Origin: Macrobrachium rosenbergii
Lineage: Eukaryota > Arthropoda > Malacostraca > Decapoda > Palaemonidae
Length of the DNA: 64,000 nucleotides
Direction: 5' to 3'
Assembly (NCBI RefSeq): GCF_040412425.1
Contig: NC_089743.1
Span: 88,078,471-88,142,470 of the forward strand
Within the stretch, counting starts at the first letter, position 1. Each line of letters starts with the position of its first letter. Positions 22,321 to 36,239 of the stretch are shown one piece after another. Both the position numbers and the translations under genes were made by a program. Below the pieces are notes generated by a model. It saw only the letters and a list, made by a program, of their open reading frames with translations. It did not search any database and had not been told where the DNA came from.

Positions 22321-24800
22321 TCCCTTATTATCCTAAGAATAATCAGGAACCATCTTATTTTTATGATACTGATTTTATTCTTTCTTTGATGCATTCCATT
22401 CCCTATCCTTTTCTCAAATTAGGCAGCATTTACTGTGCATTTTCCTAAATAAATGGCAGTGTGTTTTGTTTATCTGAAAGGTAGAGCTTCAGATGATAAA
22501 TCTCCCAAGCAGTTGCCAAAGTACATTCTTATTTTTGTAGTCTCATTAACCTCTGCAATCAAAAACCGTGAACTAGTAGTGATAATTATGAAGACCTAGT
22601 GAATTTAGATGAACATAACAGCACATATTAATCTTCAGATTCCAAGGGAAGTTCAAAAGTTACAGCAACAACATGGAAAGACAACAGATGTGTAACAACT
22701 ACCTACCATTCACAATGGAGATATATTGGAAATTGACAAATGGGGAAATATCATCAAGAAAGCCAAAGCCGTTATGGACTATAATAAAAGGAGTGCCTTT
22801 CTTTATTTTTTACGTTAACAAGAAACAATAAATTTAGTGTTAGAGGAATCCCTCAATTATCCAGATTTACATTATCTGAACCACAACGCAACTCTTAATA
22901 AACGTATGTCTGTTACGGTAACTAACACCAGCAAACAGCTGTTCTCGATTCGGTTGTTTATGCCAACGCTTGCTGTTGTTTATTCCAGTGTATTGCATGC
23001 AGTTAATTGTAAGAAATAGTATTGAATTCTTACACAAACCACAAGATTGGTAAGCCTGGTTTGATGTATGATGATTCGCACTTAACCTACTGAAATTTTG
23101 CTCCCTGGTCTATCAATTAGTTAAAAGCTAGCTTTACTCCTTATCAGTGAAATCTACCAAAACTGAGAAAGGCATAGAAAGCCTAGCCTAGTAAAATAAA
23201 CTAGAAAAGAAACCTGCACATTAAGCATATCCTCAAGTAACCTACTGAGAAATGCATCTTTCACTATAAACTATAATGTGTATGATGAAATATTTTTGGG
23301 GACAAAATTTTAAGGTGCGCATGATAAATGAGATCGGATGATACGAGTAGTAATCCTTCAATTATCCAGATTAATAGAGCCAAGAGCCTGTCGGATAATG
23401 GCAAAATATGGATAAGAGGGTGTTCAACGGCAACTCCATACCCTTCCTCACCTAACCTTGTCAATACCACAAGACTATAAATACTCAATATGCTTATAAA
23501 CATCACCCATCACACTTTAAACTGAAAACTTTATGCAAAAGGCAATTATCTACCATTTTCCCCCATATTTGTAACATAATATACCGCATAAATACACCTA
23601 AAAAAAAAATGTTACCCCTTCTTTTTCTCTCTCGTAAATGACACAATCCAGTAGGTAGGTAGCCTATCTGTGTTTACCCACATCCTACCATGGTCTTATG
23701 ACCATTATTGTATTTTTATATAGCAACTTTATCAGTTGTTAAAATATTGTATTACCATACGCGAGATACAAGTTTTGTATGTGTGAACTACTGACCTAGG
23801 CAAATGGATACTGTGAGTGTAACACATTATACTCACACCACCCATTTGCATAAGTCAAATTGGCTGTTGCAGCTGTATTCAAGATAAGAGATAATGGTAA
23901 TGAAACTGATATTTTACTTGCCGAATCCATTTTTACTCTATTACTATCATGTTATATCATCATCCTAATATGTGTAGCATAAGAAAACAATCGGTTGCCA
24001 TTTGCAAAGACTAATGTTTATATTCTAAGAATCAGCTGATTGTGCCTACTAGCAAAAGATTTAGGAGAATAATTTCTTAGTTGCTAAAAGAAATGAATGC
24101 ATTACTGGAATTATTATTTTCAATTTTGTACATAAATGTGCAATGGGTATACAAGGTAAACTAACATATTTTATGTTAAAAGTAAAATCCCTCAAATCAT
24201 GAATCAGATGTTTCCCAATTCGCTCGTGTACGTCATACCTGATGTTGTTTGTCAGTTTTTTAATTATAAGAGATGGACGGTTATGAATTGCTACATAAGC
24301 AAATTGTGTTTGTGTATGACATTACAACAACCTGTGTTTACATCTTTAGTACATATGGCATTTCTCAATGATGACTGTTCAAAGCAAGTTCATTTTAAGA
24401 ACACTACTAAAAAGTAGTTGATCATTTTCCGTTTTATTGGTATAAATGCTTTTAATTTCACCTCATAATATCACAGACGCTTTATGTGTATGCCAGTGTG
24501 TGTGTGCATTTATGTACATCTACGTGACCTTTCATCAACGCTGATGTTACCATCTCTACATAGTGTGTGCGTTTGTGTGTGTTTATAGCACAGTAACACG
24601 TCTGCCATTTGTCTTTTTTGCTTTGCTTGATTTTCTGTAGAGTATTTCATTACAAGTTTAGTTGACAAAGTATGATTATCACGCATACCATAAAAGTACA
24701 CAAGAATATCATAAAAGTACACAACAGAATATTTTATTACATGCTTTTATTCAACCTGACTTCTGCATCTGTTTGGGTCAAAACTTGTAACTCAATTTTT
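22320..24800. other. Intron DNA; one diverged direct repeat only
   Basis: Mostly AT-rich without coding signals. CCTCAATTATCCAGATT at 22850 and CTTCAATTATCCAGATT at 23356 are in the same orientation, with AGAGGAATC and GTAGTAATC before them. Such ATTATCC ends occur in Tigger-like TIRs, but no paired inverted end was found. Confidence 0.4.
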
Positions 24801-25059
24801 GACCTGTTCCCTTCATCCGATGGACTTGAAATTTTGCCATCATGCACAACAGAATGAGTGCAGATGCAAGTTGCACTAAGAAGCTAGCCAGATGGAGCGT
24901 GTGCATTCTTTTCAGGAAATGGTCAACTGGGATTAGCTCTACGGTTCTAAATAGAATAAGACCCTTTGTGTCTAGCAAGTATCATTTGAGGTGCAATAAC
25001 AGAACTAGGTTGGGGTTCGGCACTCATCGTATGAGAATCATTATTTTGCTCCATGATAT

Positions 25060-25520
25060 TTGAATGAATTTCATGAAAAAGCATTCAGATTGATTGAACA
25101 AGCCATAAATGACATACTAGCAACTCTTCAGACCTCAGCACAATGGAATGGCCGTTGCGTTTAAGATTTTATGATGGAAGTTGATGCTGCGTCTCCCAGG
25201 ATTCCACAGCCTAATTCACTAGCAATTCTGCTGAATCTGGCCAATTACGAGATGCCAGTGTTAGGTGTAAGTACCTAGAAATCATTGACAGAGGAAGAAT
25301 TACATTACATGTACCTCACAAATTGGAATTTTACAAAATGGAAGAGTGACAAAGACAACAGTTCACAAGCCTTCTTACACAACATATGGCTTCATCATAG
25401 ATTATTCTATAGTGACATAAAGCAATCTCTCATTGAGAAGTTCCATTTTACAGGCCATATCATAATTCTGTCCCATTCTGGCTATGACACTTATGTGAAG
25501 TGCTTACAAAAGTATGACTG
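25060..25520 (+). pseudogene. Decayed coding-like segment, family unknown
   Basis: The plus-strand frames read FHEKAFRLIEQAINDILATL, then after shifts SPRIPQPNSLAILLNLANYE, then EEELHYMYLTNWNFTKWK and FHFTGHIIILSHSGYDTYVK before a stop. Amino-acid composition is protein-like for about 140 codons with two or three disruptions. I do not recognise the family. It could be a processed or transposon-derived pseudogene. Confidence 0.3.
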
Positions 25521-26880
25521 ATGGGAAAGCAGCAAAAGTTTTGAGGTTTGTCCACAAGATCAGCTCTCCTAACTTCCCAACCTTTTCAATCTCACTGGAG
25601 GTGGGTGTGGTTTATTAAATGGCCTGCATGTGAAGGTGCCACAGGTTTTACCAAACTTTTTTTGAAGGCTGCAACACACTAATGATTAGGGCACTCACTG
25701 TAGCCTGTGGTTCCTGACAATATGTCAGTTTCTTCATCTCTTACCCTTAATTTTTCCATTATGGTATTCTCTATGACATATTCTTGTTGGGATCATTTGC
25801 CTCTACATCATTCTTTGTAGCTAAGTGCTGTCTTCTGCTAATTTTATTCCCTGATGGGACTGAAGCAAGTGGTGGATGTAATTTCTATTTAAGAGGTACT
25901 TTTATTTACAAAGTTTCCTAATCAACAACACTACACGCAACACCTTGAGAGAAACTGGGTCTTATGCTGACGTTCATCCTCAAGAAGCTTTTGGGAAAAG
26001 CCTTCAAGTCTCAATCAGCTAATTCTGGGGTCTAGCTAACTGCCCTTTCACATCTAAATTGAGATTTAGGCTAATAAGTCAGGAGTTTGTGGTGAAACAA
26101 ATGCAATTTTTAACAAAATCCTTTTTTTCTACAACCCATAACTTTTAATGTAAGTTACCACCCCACCCCCTGGCCCTGAAATTTCTTAAAACCTCATGAA
26201 TCTGATGACAACAAATGATCCTGACTGTGGCTGGAGACCCTGTGGATCTGCAAGTACATGTGATGTAACAGCCGACTATCTTCCTTTCTTTCTTTCTTTA
26301 GATGGGGATGTGTCTGGGATTATTTTTGGTACACACAAATGGTTCATCACATAATGGGTTCGTATGAAAAATATTTCCTTGTAAAAAGACATTTACAAGG
26401 GCCCAGCCCAAAAATGTTGTAATTTGTGAGAAAGCTTCTACTAAACTGAGAGATCATTTGAAATACAGTAGAGAAAAACAGCAAGAACAACTAAATATGG
26501 GCATAAGACCAGCAAACTCATCCCAAAATGACCAGTAGTAAGTCACAATGATACTACGTATTTTCTCCTAACAAGATGTGTTTGGTATAAAGTCTGCACT
26601 CGCCACTACCTCGCTCTAAATCTGATCTGACTAAAACAAATATGCTAGGTATGCAGAAAGACAGAGAGACAAGACGATCTCCCTTCAAGCGTACCTAAGC
26701 ATGATGGTCTATCTTTATAACAAGTTTGAATGTTTGAATTAAACTTTGAAGAAGAATTTATAACCATGAAAACTGGTCTATTTATGAACTGAGCCTGACA
26801 GGAATACCCTCAAGTGTGTAACACGACTGCATTGCAAGGTAGGCATGACATAAAAATGGACATTTCCTTCATGGACATCT
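25521..26880. other. Intron DNA without recognisable genes
   Basis: AT-rich, with a short TTCTT run near 26285. No coding or repeat family recognised. Confidence 0.55.
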
Positions 26881-26889
26881 ACGCTTAAT

Positions 26890-27080
26890 AGTCTGCATGT
26901 GGGCATGTGGTAAACATGAATCAGGAGGAAGCAAGAGGGAGGCAAAGGATTAGATGGCATGATCAAGTGAAGGTGGTTTTGAGAATGGTTTAGGGGATGC
27001 CGATGCTTTTGACACGGACAGCTGGAAAACAAACGCCAAGGCAAACAACCCCTTAGCCTATGGCCATGGATGAAGATGAA
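26890..27080 (+). pseudogene. LINE C-terminal remnant
   Basis: The plus strand reads MNQEEARGRQRIRWHDQVKV followed by RMV-x-GMPMLLTRTAGK. This follows the basic GRPRxRW...QVKxDLR pattern seen at the C-terminus of several non-LTR retrotransposon ORF2 proteins. It is interrupted by stops and no reverse transcriptase lies next to it. A 114-codon minus-strand open frame here (27122-26778) is judged a shadow. Confidence 0.4.
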
Positions 27081-27396
27081 GAAAGTATACACTATACATA
27101 TACTGTATAAATTGACTGACAATATATGTACAGCTTCTTAAGCAACCACACCACTACTAAAGTATTCTAGTTCTTCATTAAAAAGAATAACGACCTTTGG
27201 TACCGATAAGCAGGGCTATGATACCTCAACAATATGGAGATGGAACAAGCTATGAGCAAAAGGCACCAATTCCAAAGTCATGGACATCAAAGGTGATAAT
27301 GAGGATTTTAAATTGCCTAACTTATGTATGATGACTAAACAGGATATGTTCTCATGAAAGTCTAAATCATGATAACCTTTAGCAAGGAAATGGAAC

Positions 27397-27701
27397 TACA
27401 GGCAGTCCCCGCTTATCAGTGGCATTGGTTTCGGTTTTACAATGCTTGGCTAACAATGCCGTTAACCAGGTTTTCGGCAGCAGTAAATGGTTTACCTGCG
27501 TTGATAGGCAGTTTATCGACAGTTTTTGGCGCCGGTAAGTGGTTTATCAGCACCAGTAAGTAGATTATCGGCCTGATCGGCACCCAGTGTGTCGTAAACA
27601 CCATTTATTACCATAATTTTTGTGATGTTCCATTTAACATCGATTTTCGGTTATCAGCGCCGGGAACAGAACCCCCCGTTGTTAACCAGGAACTGCCTGT
27701 A
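27397..27701. mobile_element. Tigger/pogo-like MITE, copy 3
   Basis: The ends are TACAGGCAGTCCCCGCTTATC and GTTAACCAGGAACTGCCTGTA, inverted repeats with TA at both outer edges. The interior has repeated GGTTTATCGGC-type modules and an AT-rich centre. It is the longest and best preserved of the three copies (305 bp). Confidence 0.75.
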
Positions 27702-28844
27702 CCACATAACAATTGCCATGTTCAAGATCCCATGAGACTGCAGACAGCCATACAAAAATCAATACTCAAACAAAGGTAAGAGTAAAGCTCTGAATCATGT
27801 GACACAAACTTATGACATCTTTAGATACAGGAAGCCTTACAAACCCCACCTAATTTTCTAGCAATGTTTTATTTCATATCTTCAAAGTAAAGAGAAAAGG
27901 AAGCACAAAGTCAAAGATAATACTCAGTGCTACTGGATATGCAGAATCACCTGGAGTCTGTGACCTCTGCAAATCTTTCTGGGGCTTAGTCTCACCATAG
28001 CAATAATAGTTCCTGATCTGCTATAAAACTTCATTAGGGATGTCAGACACTACATTTTGCATTAGGAGACATCAAACAATTGCAGTAAGTTACATAATCT
28101 GCATACTGCACAATTTTCAAAGCCAACAATAATGTAACTATTGCAATAATCACTAAGAACAAAAAAATTTCACCAACGCTAACACGAGGAACTTTAAACA
28201 TTGGTACACTTAAGCTCAACAAAACACCAAAAGCAAAAATTTTTGGCAAAACATGTAATACTGTAGTTCCAAACCATTTCACATGAAATCATATCCATCA
28301 CAAATCAAATAACTTTTATACTATAAAAAAGTATCATACTGTATACTTGTAACTGGTTAAAATATGACATTCATCAAAGGTCCTATTTGCATATTGAAAA
28401 TGAAATTGTATAAGTATGTTAATGCACTGTCTCACTATTACAAATTAATATTTTCCATTACCAATAAAATTCCATTTTACAATCAGACAAACATGACAAT
28501 TCTGGAGGGGGATATGATCCAAAAATGACTATATTACAGCTGTTTTTCAACTAAAGAAATGTATTATATAAGTGTAACCACTAATTTCATTTGATTATAT
28601 GCTGATTAGGCCATGAGGCCAAGCCCTGGAATCTGTCTCTGAGCTTAATTTATCTAGAATTTGCTTAAGGAATCAAAGAGCGTTAAGAATTCTCTACCAG
28701 AGAATAAGTCCAAAAAATACATATACAAATAAATATCTTTGTTTCATTAAAAGTCTTGGCATTTTTATAAACATCCCACAAGGCTTATCATTTGACCTTA
28801 TCTTTGTATGTCTAATCCCAACTAAGAAAAGCAACAACACTTAC
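27702..28844. other. OGDH intron DNA without recognisable genes
   Basis: AT-rich. The 79-codon hydrophobic minus-strand frame at 28282-28043 has no supporting splice signals or family match. Confidence 0.55.
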
Positions 28845-29051
28845 CTGATATGCTCGAATGATACCCTGAACAGCCAGGTGATCATCAATTGTCTTTTGAC
28901 TCAGAGCAGCAGCAGGTGGTCCAGCACTTATAGGAGCTAGGGCTGATAATGGTACATGATGGGGAGTAGGTTCTGCTAGGGTAGGTGGTGAAGTGTAAGC
29001 TTGTCCAGGTTGTGCACCTCTTGTAGCATTTCGGAAAAAGGTGTCCCATGA
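28845..29051 (-). CDS. OGDH: 2-oxoglutarate dehydrogenase E1, second coding exon
   Basis: This exon is 207 nt, exactly 69 codons, phase 0 on both sides. It opens with SWDTFFRN, which continues the previous exon's KSVHQ without a gap, as in animal OGDH. Next comes GAQPGQAYTSPP, a Pro/Ala-rich linker, and then SQKTIDDHLAVQGIIRAYQ, the helix that precedes the RGH-L-DPLG block. The acceptor is a pyrimidine tract TTTTTTCCCCACAG and the donor is CAG|GTAAGT, both strong. The linker is Pro/Ala-rich but has no stop or frameshift, so the exon looks functional. It lies 21.3 kb from the preceding exon and 21.5 kb from the next. Confidence 0.93.
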
Positions 29052-29949
29052 CTGTGGGGAAAAAATTTTAATCTAAATTTTATATATGAAGTACGAAAAC
29101 TAAAGCTTCTCTAAATAAATGAAGTAAGAAAGAATCAAATAAAAATGTTATCGTTACATAAAAATAAAAATTTTGTATGTATGAAAAAGTCTCAGGAATA
29201 TACTTCACAAAAGTTTTAAGGCTTCGTGTTTCCTTATAAGAGTGGTTAATGCAAAAGTTGGCTGCACAATGAAGAGAGGATATAATATCCTAAAACTGTT
29301 TAGTGAAACTTATCTATTCCTAAAGCTTGTGATTTTTCTATATTTCAGTTCATTGTGATTTTTATGTTCCTTCAAGTTCAATAGTAAACTTTTGACATTG
29401 TATTATACCACTGAAACCCTGAGAATTAATACTTTTATTTAAAATTCAACTAATACATTTTTAATATCTATAGAAAAAAAATATTGTTCTGTTATGCTTG
29501 TACAAAGTGCACAAGTGAATTCGTTATTTATCTGAGTATTTTGATCAGTTACCTGCATAAAAACACTGGCAACCATAACTAGCCTGCAACCTTCTACACG
29601 TTTTAACTTGATTTGTAGCAATACCCAATAAGAGAAAAACTTTATACATGTTTGGAGATGTTTTTATATATCATATTTTTAAACATATACAGTAGTAACT
29701 ATGTCATTTAAATCATTATGGGAGCTTGTGCATTTTTCACTATAAATACATGCTACAATGACTATGACATTAACATTTTACAATGAAGCACTGGCTATTT
29801 AGCCATATAATGAACATGCACAAATTTTAATTCAGTTGCAATCCTAAATATGAATGAGAGTAAACTCTCTTTTATCAACCAAATAAAAAGTAAAAGATTT
29901 TTGCAATAGTCTGACCTTCACCAAAAAATGGATATGATCTTCATAGAAT

Positions 29950-32000
29950 ACATTTGCAAACACTCTAGAATGAACAGCCGAGAGGAACCTTGGTTACAAA
30001 AGTATACCGTCACTTGGCATGGCACAATGCCAATCTCTCAGCTGACGGTTGTATAAGTGCAGAGAGGGCTATTTTCTCCATCTCTTGCTTCCCGATCAAA
30101 ATCCACAAAATTATTTCCTTCATTATTTTTATCGGGTGTTGGTCTACCCAGTCCACTTAAGCACGACACATGCATTGTACTTTTAGAAAATAAAATTTTT
30201 CATGGAACCCAGACAAATAGGGGGTTGAAACTCTTAAATACTTTAGACTCTTATGTACTCAGAGTCATAGTTCATGGCAGAGAATTTTCCTTTGCTTTAA
30301 ATGAGTTCCAAAGCCTTAACAGATGCTATCAACTCTGTGGTAAATAAAAAAAAAAGGCCCAGTCAGGTAAGTTTGCTACATAATTCATCCTTACAGATTA
30401 CATCACATCCACCAGTATTTGGAGCTCGCCCCTTCTAAAGGCAAGTTCTTCAAGATGGTTGAATTCACTGATCTAGTGCCTACAAGAAATGTCATTAACT
30501 TGCTCATTTAATCTATTTTGAAAAAGCTTAAAAGACCATGGTCCAATGAACCTGAGTCACCAGCATTTTTTTAAGTTAAAGTTACTGGGGCATTTCTATA
30601 AAAAAAACCAAAGATCCAAAAACTCACTCAGCTAATCAAGCGGTAATTCATTTGTTTACACAAAGTTTCCAACAGGTGATTGTCTAAGTACACCAGGTAC
30701 ATTCTAAGGTCCATATTTTGCAAAAATAGCTCTTTTTAATTTTACATGCAGAATATATTTAAGTCACACTCAAGATGGTCATATATAGCAAACCACACAA
30801 ACCTCAAAGTGCTCTTATTTTCTCCCAACTAAGATCAGATACCTCCTTTACATCTGAAGAGTTAATCATCAATTTCAAGCCATCAATGTGACCAAACCAT
30901 GTGAGTTTTAAGTCAAATACCATAACCAATAATTTCTCTTCATTCCATAAGGTAAAACAGTACCTTGCAAAGTTAATGTGGATCAACTATAGTGCATCTA
31001 GGCTATATCTGGTGAATTATACAGGTCTGACATGTTGAAAATTTAAAACAATTATCATCAACCCATTACTCCATAGCACTGCTATGGCATCACAGCTATT
31101 GCAGTAGATTCCCAATTTATCATCAGAGAGAGACCTTTACAGAAGAGGAAAAAACCTCTATGATGTCATCAATAGCTACCACAAAACACATAACACTTAA
31201 TTTGCTTTTCTGTGGGATTCCCCCTCCTGAATAAATTGCAAACAGACAGTTTCCCACTCTTACCTTCATAAATTTGATTTTAAAAAATCCATAAAGCTAT
31301 TCATGTTACCATAAATACCCATTTTTCACAGTTGTTGAATTATGCCATGTCACCAAGTATTATAAGGGGCCTTCAGTTCTTTCAAGAACCAAACTGGGAT
31401 GGAGAAATTATGCCTTTAGATTCCAAATATCAAACTAGCCTGGTGTTATCATCTTTTCCATTATTTTAGACACTACTGGTTAGAACAATAACTGGTCTGT
31501 AGCTATTGGATTCAAAGGCATCCTTATTTGGTTTATTTTCCAGGAATAATAATGGTAAAATTTTCCAGTTCTTCAGTAGTATACCAGTCTCCCACATCTA
31601 GCTATTCTTCTCAAAAGGAAGATCTTACTATTTTTTCACAGATGCTTTTGCATTTTATATACAATGTAGTTCATATAATCCTGTACCATCTCCGAGGGAA
31701 GTGACCTCCTTTGAAGATGGGAAACTTTTCATTAATATACCCTTGCCATCAAAGCTGAGATCCAAGGAAATCTCAGATGCTTTCATTCTTTGAAACTGCA
31801 GAATAATTTTTTGAGCTCTGGATACTCCCTCTTCCTTCCTCCCAGCTAAAGAGATAAAGGGTCACTCGAGCCATGTGTGTGTGTGTGTGAGAGACATTGT
31901 TGGATTCACTGGAAAGCTGATACCACAGCATGCCTTGGTCCTCGAAGACAGCTGCTTTGCTCTAGTTGGTTACTAGAATTATTTGACACTAAGTTTTGTC
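29950..32000 (-). pseudogene. Jockey/I-type LINE ORF2 fragment: reverse transcriptase to RNase H, decayed
   Basis: Frames on the minus strand in order: KPNKDAFESNSYRPVIVLTS (about 31535-31490, the conserved KPxKDxxxxxSYRPIxLTS box), a GIYGNM block near 31310, IQEGESH, a degraded form of the QG box, KLLVMVFDLKLTWFGHI (about 30935-30885, the FLGxxFDxKLTW block), and FTTELIASVKALELI (30348-30302, the RNase H Glu helix). The order is right for non-LTR ORF2 proteins carrying RNase H. The FADD box and the endonuclease were not located. Stops are very frequent, so the insertion is old. Confidence 0.7.
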
Positions 32001-33279
32001 TGATCCAAATTTAGCCTCCATTGCAGTCCCTTTTCTCCATCTTAAGTGTTTCATCTCTCCTTGCACTTAAATCTTGATTCACCCCTTTTGAACAAGTGAT
32101 CTTCTCCTTCAACCCTTCTCGTCACTGGTTAAACTGTAACATAACTTTTCTTGAAGTGTGATTGTGATTAGTTTGTTACATGACCCTCAAGTCCAATTAC
32201 AACTGTCAAGTTCATCCCTTACCCTTCAGCTAACCTAGGCCGCTTAAAGCATTTCTATTTTGTACATACTTGTTATAATTAATCTCAGGATCTCTCGATT
32301 TGCAGAGAGGAGTCCGTAAAGCTGTACTGTAATCCCGAGCGCAATTTTGAGCGCGCTGTTCCATCGTCGAATTCTGCATTCTCACCCCAGAAGAGGGGCA
32401 GTGGATTAAATTAATGAAGCCCATTTATGTTCTTTTTGTAAATCTTTGCTTTGCATTTCCAAGTATTGTAAATAAAGTAATTAAATTGTTCTCTTAGTCT
32501 GTTTCATGCTTCTATACAGTAACTATTTAACACTCATTTCTGTTTTATGATTATTTGGGTCCTTGCACAAGGCCAATAAGATACAAGGTACGCAAATAGA
32601 AACCTCAAAAACAAACTATAATCATAATACTACACAAAATCTGAATGTACAAAGGAAGAGCACAAGCTTAAGTCTACAACAGCTTAATGATTACCTTAGC
32701 TATTATAAAAGGTAACTGACCAATCATTGTACAGCTATTGGATTATTGTTAACATCATCCATCTACCCACTCAATCCAATACATCACCACCCCACATACA
32801 ATTTTGAATACTGAAATTGCCAAGTCGTAGAAATGGGGAGGGAAGCTGAATTATTAAATTCTGAATATCATTCTCACTGTACCCAAAATTATGAGGAATG
32901 TAGCAAAGTACTACAGTATTCAAGTTTGAGTTAAACTACTGCAAAAACTTATGTATAATTAATAGGAGACCCACCATAAGCACAGTCACAATTGGAGAAA
33001 AGTGAAAAATGGCATAAATTACATCCAAGATTGAAAGGATAATTGCCTATCATAATCTCCTGTAAGCAAAAAATTTGTCGATTGTGATCATGAAGATTAT
33101 TATTATTATATTATTCAGAAGACGAAACCCACTCACATGGAACAAACCCACAGGATCCATTGACCTGAAATTCAAGCTTCCACAGAATATGGTGTTCATT
33201 AGGAAGAAGTAAGAGAAGGTAAAGAGAAATACATAAAGAGAGATCCCACTTATTAAAAAAGAAAAAAGAAATTAATAGA

Positions 33280-34000
33280 TAAAAATGTGTTAAAATGCAA
33301 GAATAGTATTACGTCAATAATGCATTGCATCTTCGCTTGAACTTCTGAAGTTCCAATTGCATGACATCCTCTGGGAGGCTGTTCCACAGTCCAATGGTGT
33401 GAGGAATAAAGGACCTCTGGAACTGACAAGTTCGACAGCGAGGCACACTTACTGCACACTGGTGCTCTATTCAGCAAATCTGGTTGCTCTCAGCAGGTAA
33501 AGGGCATCAGGGAGCAATTGTGAATGTGGAAGATCTCTGTTGAAATGCAACTTATGAAAAAGTGACAAACAAGAGACTACCCGTTGATGGTCCAAGCCGT
33601 AACTGCTACTGTTAGGAAACAGAAACCTACCACCATAAACCAATCTATCTAAAAAGGGATAAATCTCTGGCATATCAGGAGTCTTGCATGAACCAGGAAC
33701 ACCCCCAGCAGCTGCACAATTCCACATAAATTGCGTTGCTCAGCAGTATCATAGTTTTTGAGCATAAACCCTTTGTTGCATACGGGACTGTGTACGTGTA
33801 CACCAGGAGTTCTGGTTGAACCAAACAACACACAAAGGTTCAAATAATCTCACACGCATAGATCAACAAAATAACCAGTGGTATCGCACAGTAGTGACCT
33901 GTTGTATGTGAACCTTATATCTGCAGCCTAATGATTTATGGATCATACAGCACCAAGCGAGGTGTCACTGACTCTCCTCTGCACATCTTGGCAAAGGTAT
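33280..34000 (-). pseudogene. LINE ORF2 C-terminus, second fragment
   Basis: The minus strand reads DHQRVVSCLSLFHKLHFNRD and LPHSQLLPDALYLLRATR (33600-33470). Then, across a one-base shift, an Arg- and Phe-rich segment leads into a (L)WNSLP-type block near 33385. Such a tail ends many decapod and insect LINE proteins. Whether the adjacent 34000-34310 sequence belongs to it is unclear. Confidence 0.55.
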
Positions 34001-34597
34001 GAACATGGGAAATGTCCAGGGCAGTCCTCATCTCACAAGCAAACAGGGAGAGAGTGAGTCTTGAGCATGCTCAAAGAACCCAAGTGTCAACCCTATCTAC
34101 AGCAGTCCTACTGCATGTAAGTGCCATTGCAAACCCACCAAAAGTAAGGCACTTGCTTGAAGTCCAATGGAACTTCTTGTGAAAGGGCTCCTGAGGTTCC
34201 CTCCACTTCTTTTCATGGAGGGATGAAGCAGCAGCAAAAGATGAGGACAAAGACGATGAAGAGTTCAATGATGAAAAGGATATAGATGAGACATGCTTGT
34301 GTTTCTTCACCTCAACCCACTCGAGAGTCTTACTCTCTCAAGCTGTAGGTAAAGACATGCCAAGGTAGACAGCAGCTTCAAAGGTGTACTCAAAAACACG
34401 GTGGATTCCTTACAAGCAGTTCAATCACTACAGGAGGCTCAACAACACTGAGTTCCTTAGCAAACACAGCAATGAAAGCTGGGTCACAATACCAAGCAGA
34501 AATGTCTATTAGTACTCAAGCGAAGCTACCAGCAAAGCACAGGTAGGCTGAGAAGAATCATCAATACATCTTGCTGCTCTCACCTGGGGAGAGCTTG

Positions 34598-35631
<1,034 letters not shown>

Positions 35632-36239
35632 TTAACCCAGATGGTTCCATTGACTCCCTGAGGAGTCATGTTTTAAAATATTCTTTATTAATTACCTAAA
35701 AGACTATTTTAACTTTAAATTGTTTCAAGATACAGATGTCAATACAAACTACTCGTCTATGAAGCAAAATGATGATTTTCTAAAATTTTATGGCTTTTCT
35801 TATGACTTGAATTTTCAGTGATTTTGCATATTTCACCGTTACACACTATTTCATTTTTATAAAATAGTAAACGTCACCTTACACATTCATTACCCACTAA
35901 ATTAAATAGAATACACATTTTCCTTCACAAAAACATATGTATTGCAATTGTTTATGTATTAGCTGATTTTATTCACATTATTTTTCCGTAGTGAGTCCCG
36001 ATGGAGTCAATGGGACTTAGGGGTATCGATATAAACAATATATTGTTGATTATTGATATAAAGAGATAAAAGCATCAACAATAACATCGCACTCTAAATT
36101 TCAGTGGGAAAATTATGATTTCTCCTTTGCTCTTAGATTGGGGGTGCACACACACGCGCATGCGTGCATCTTACACATATGTACAAAAACATGCATATAC
36201 ATGAACTAAAACATATTATGTGCGCACACATAATTATGA

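Larger units (their letters stand above)
7384..28844 (-). other. OGDH: OGDH intron 3 (about 21.5 kb)
   Basis: Bounded by GTAAGT below 28845 and ATGTAACAG above 7383. It contains the DIRS element, the P-element/THAP pseudogene, a Tigger-like MITE and several unidentified decayed segments listed separately. Confidence 0.85.

Noticed and set aside
22850..23372. Tigger-like element bounded by ATTATCCAG ends
   Set aside because: The two ends are in the same orientation, so they are not terminal inverted repeats of one element.
26778..27122. 114-codon minus-strand open frame
   Set aside because: The opposite strand carries the LINE-tail pattern RGRQRIRWHDQVK; the minus frame shows no family features.
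28043..28282. Hydrophobic 79-codon minus-strand frame resembling a small membrane protein
   Set aside because: AT-rich introns commonly give Leu/Ile/Phe-rich frames; no splice signals or family match were seen.
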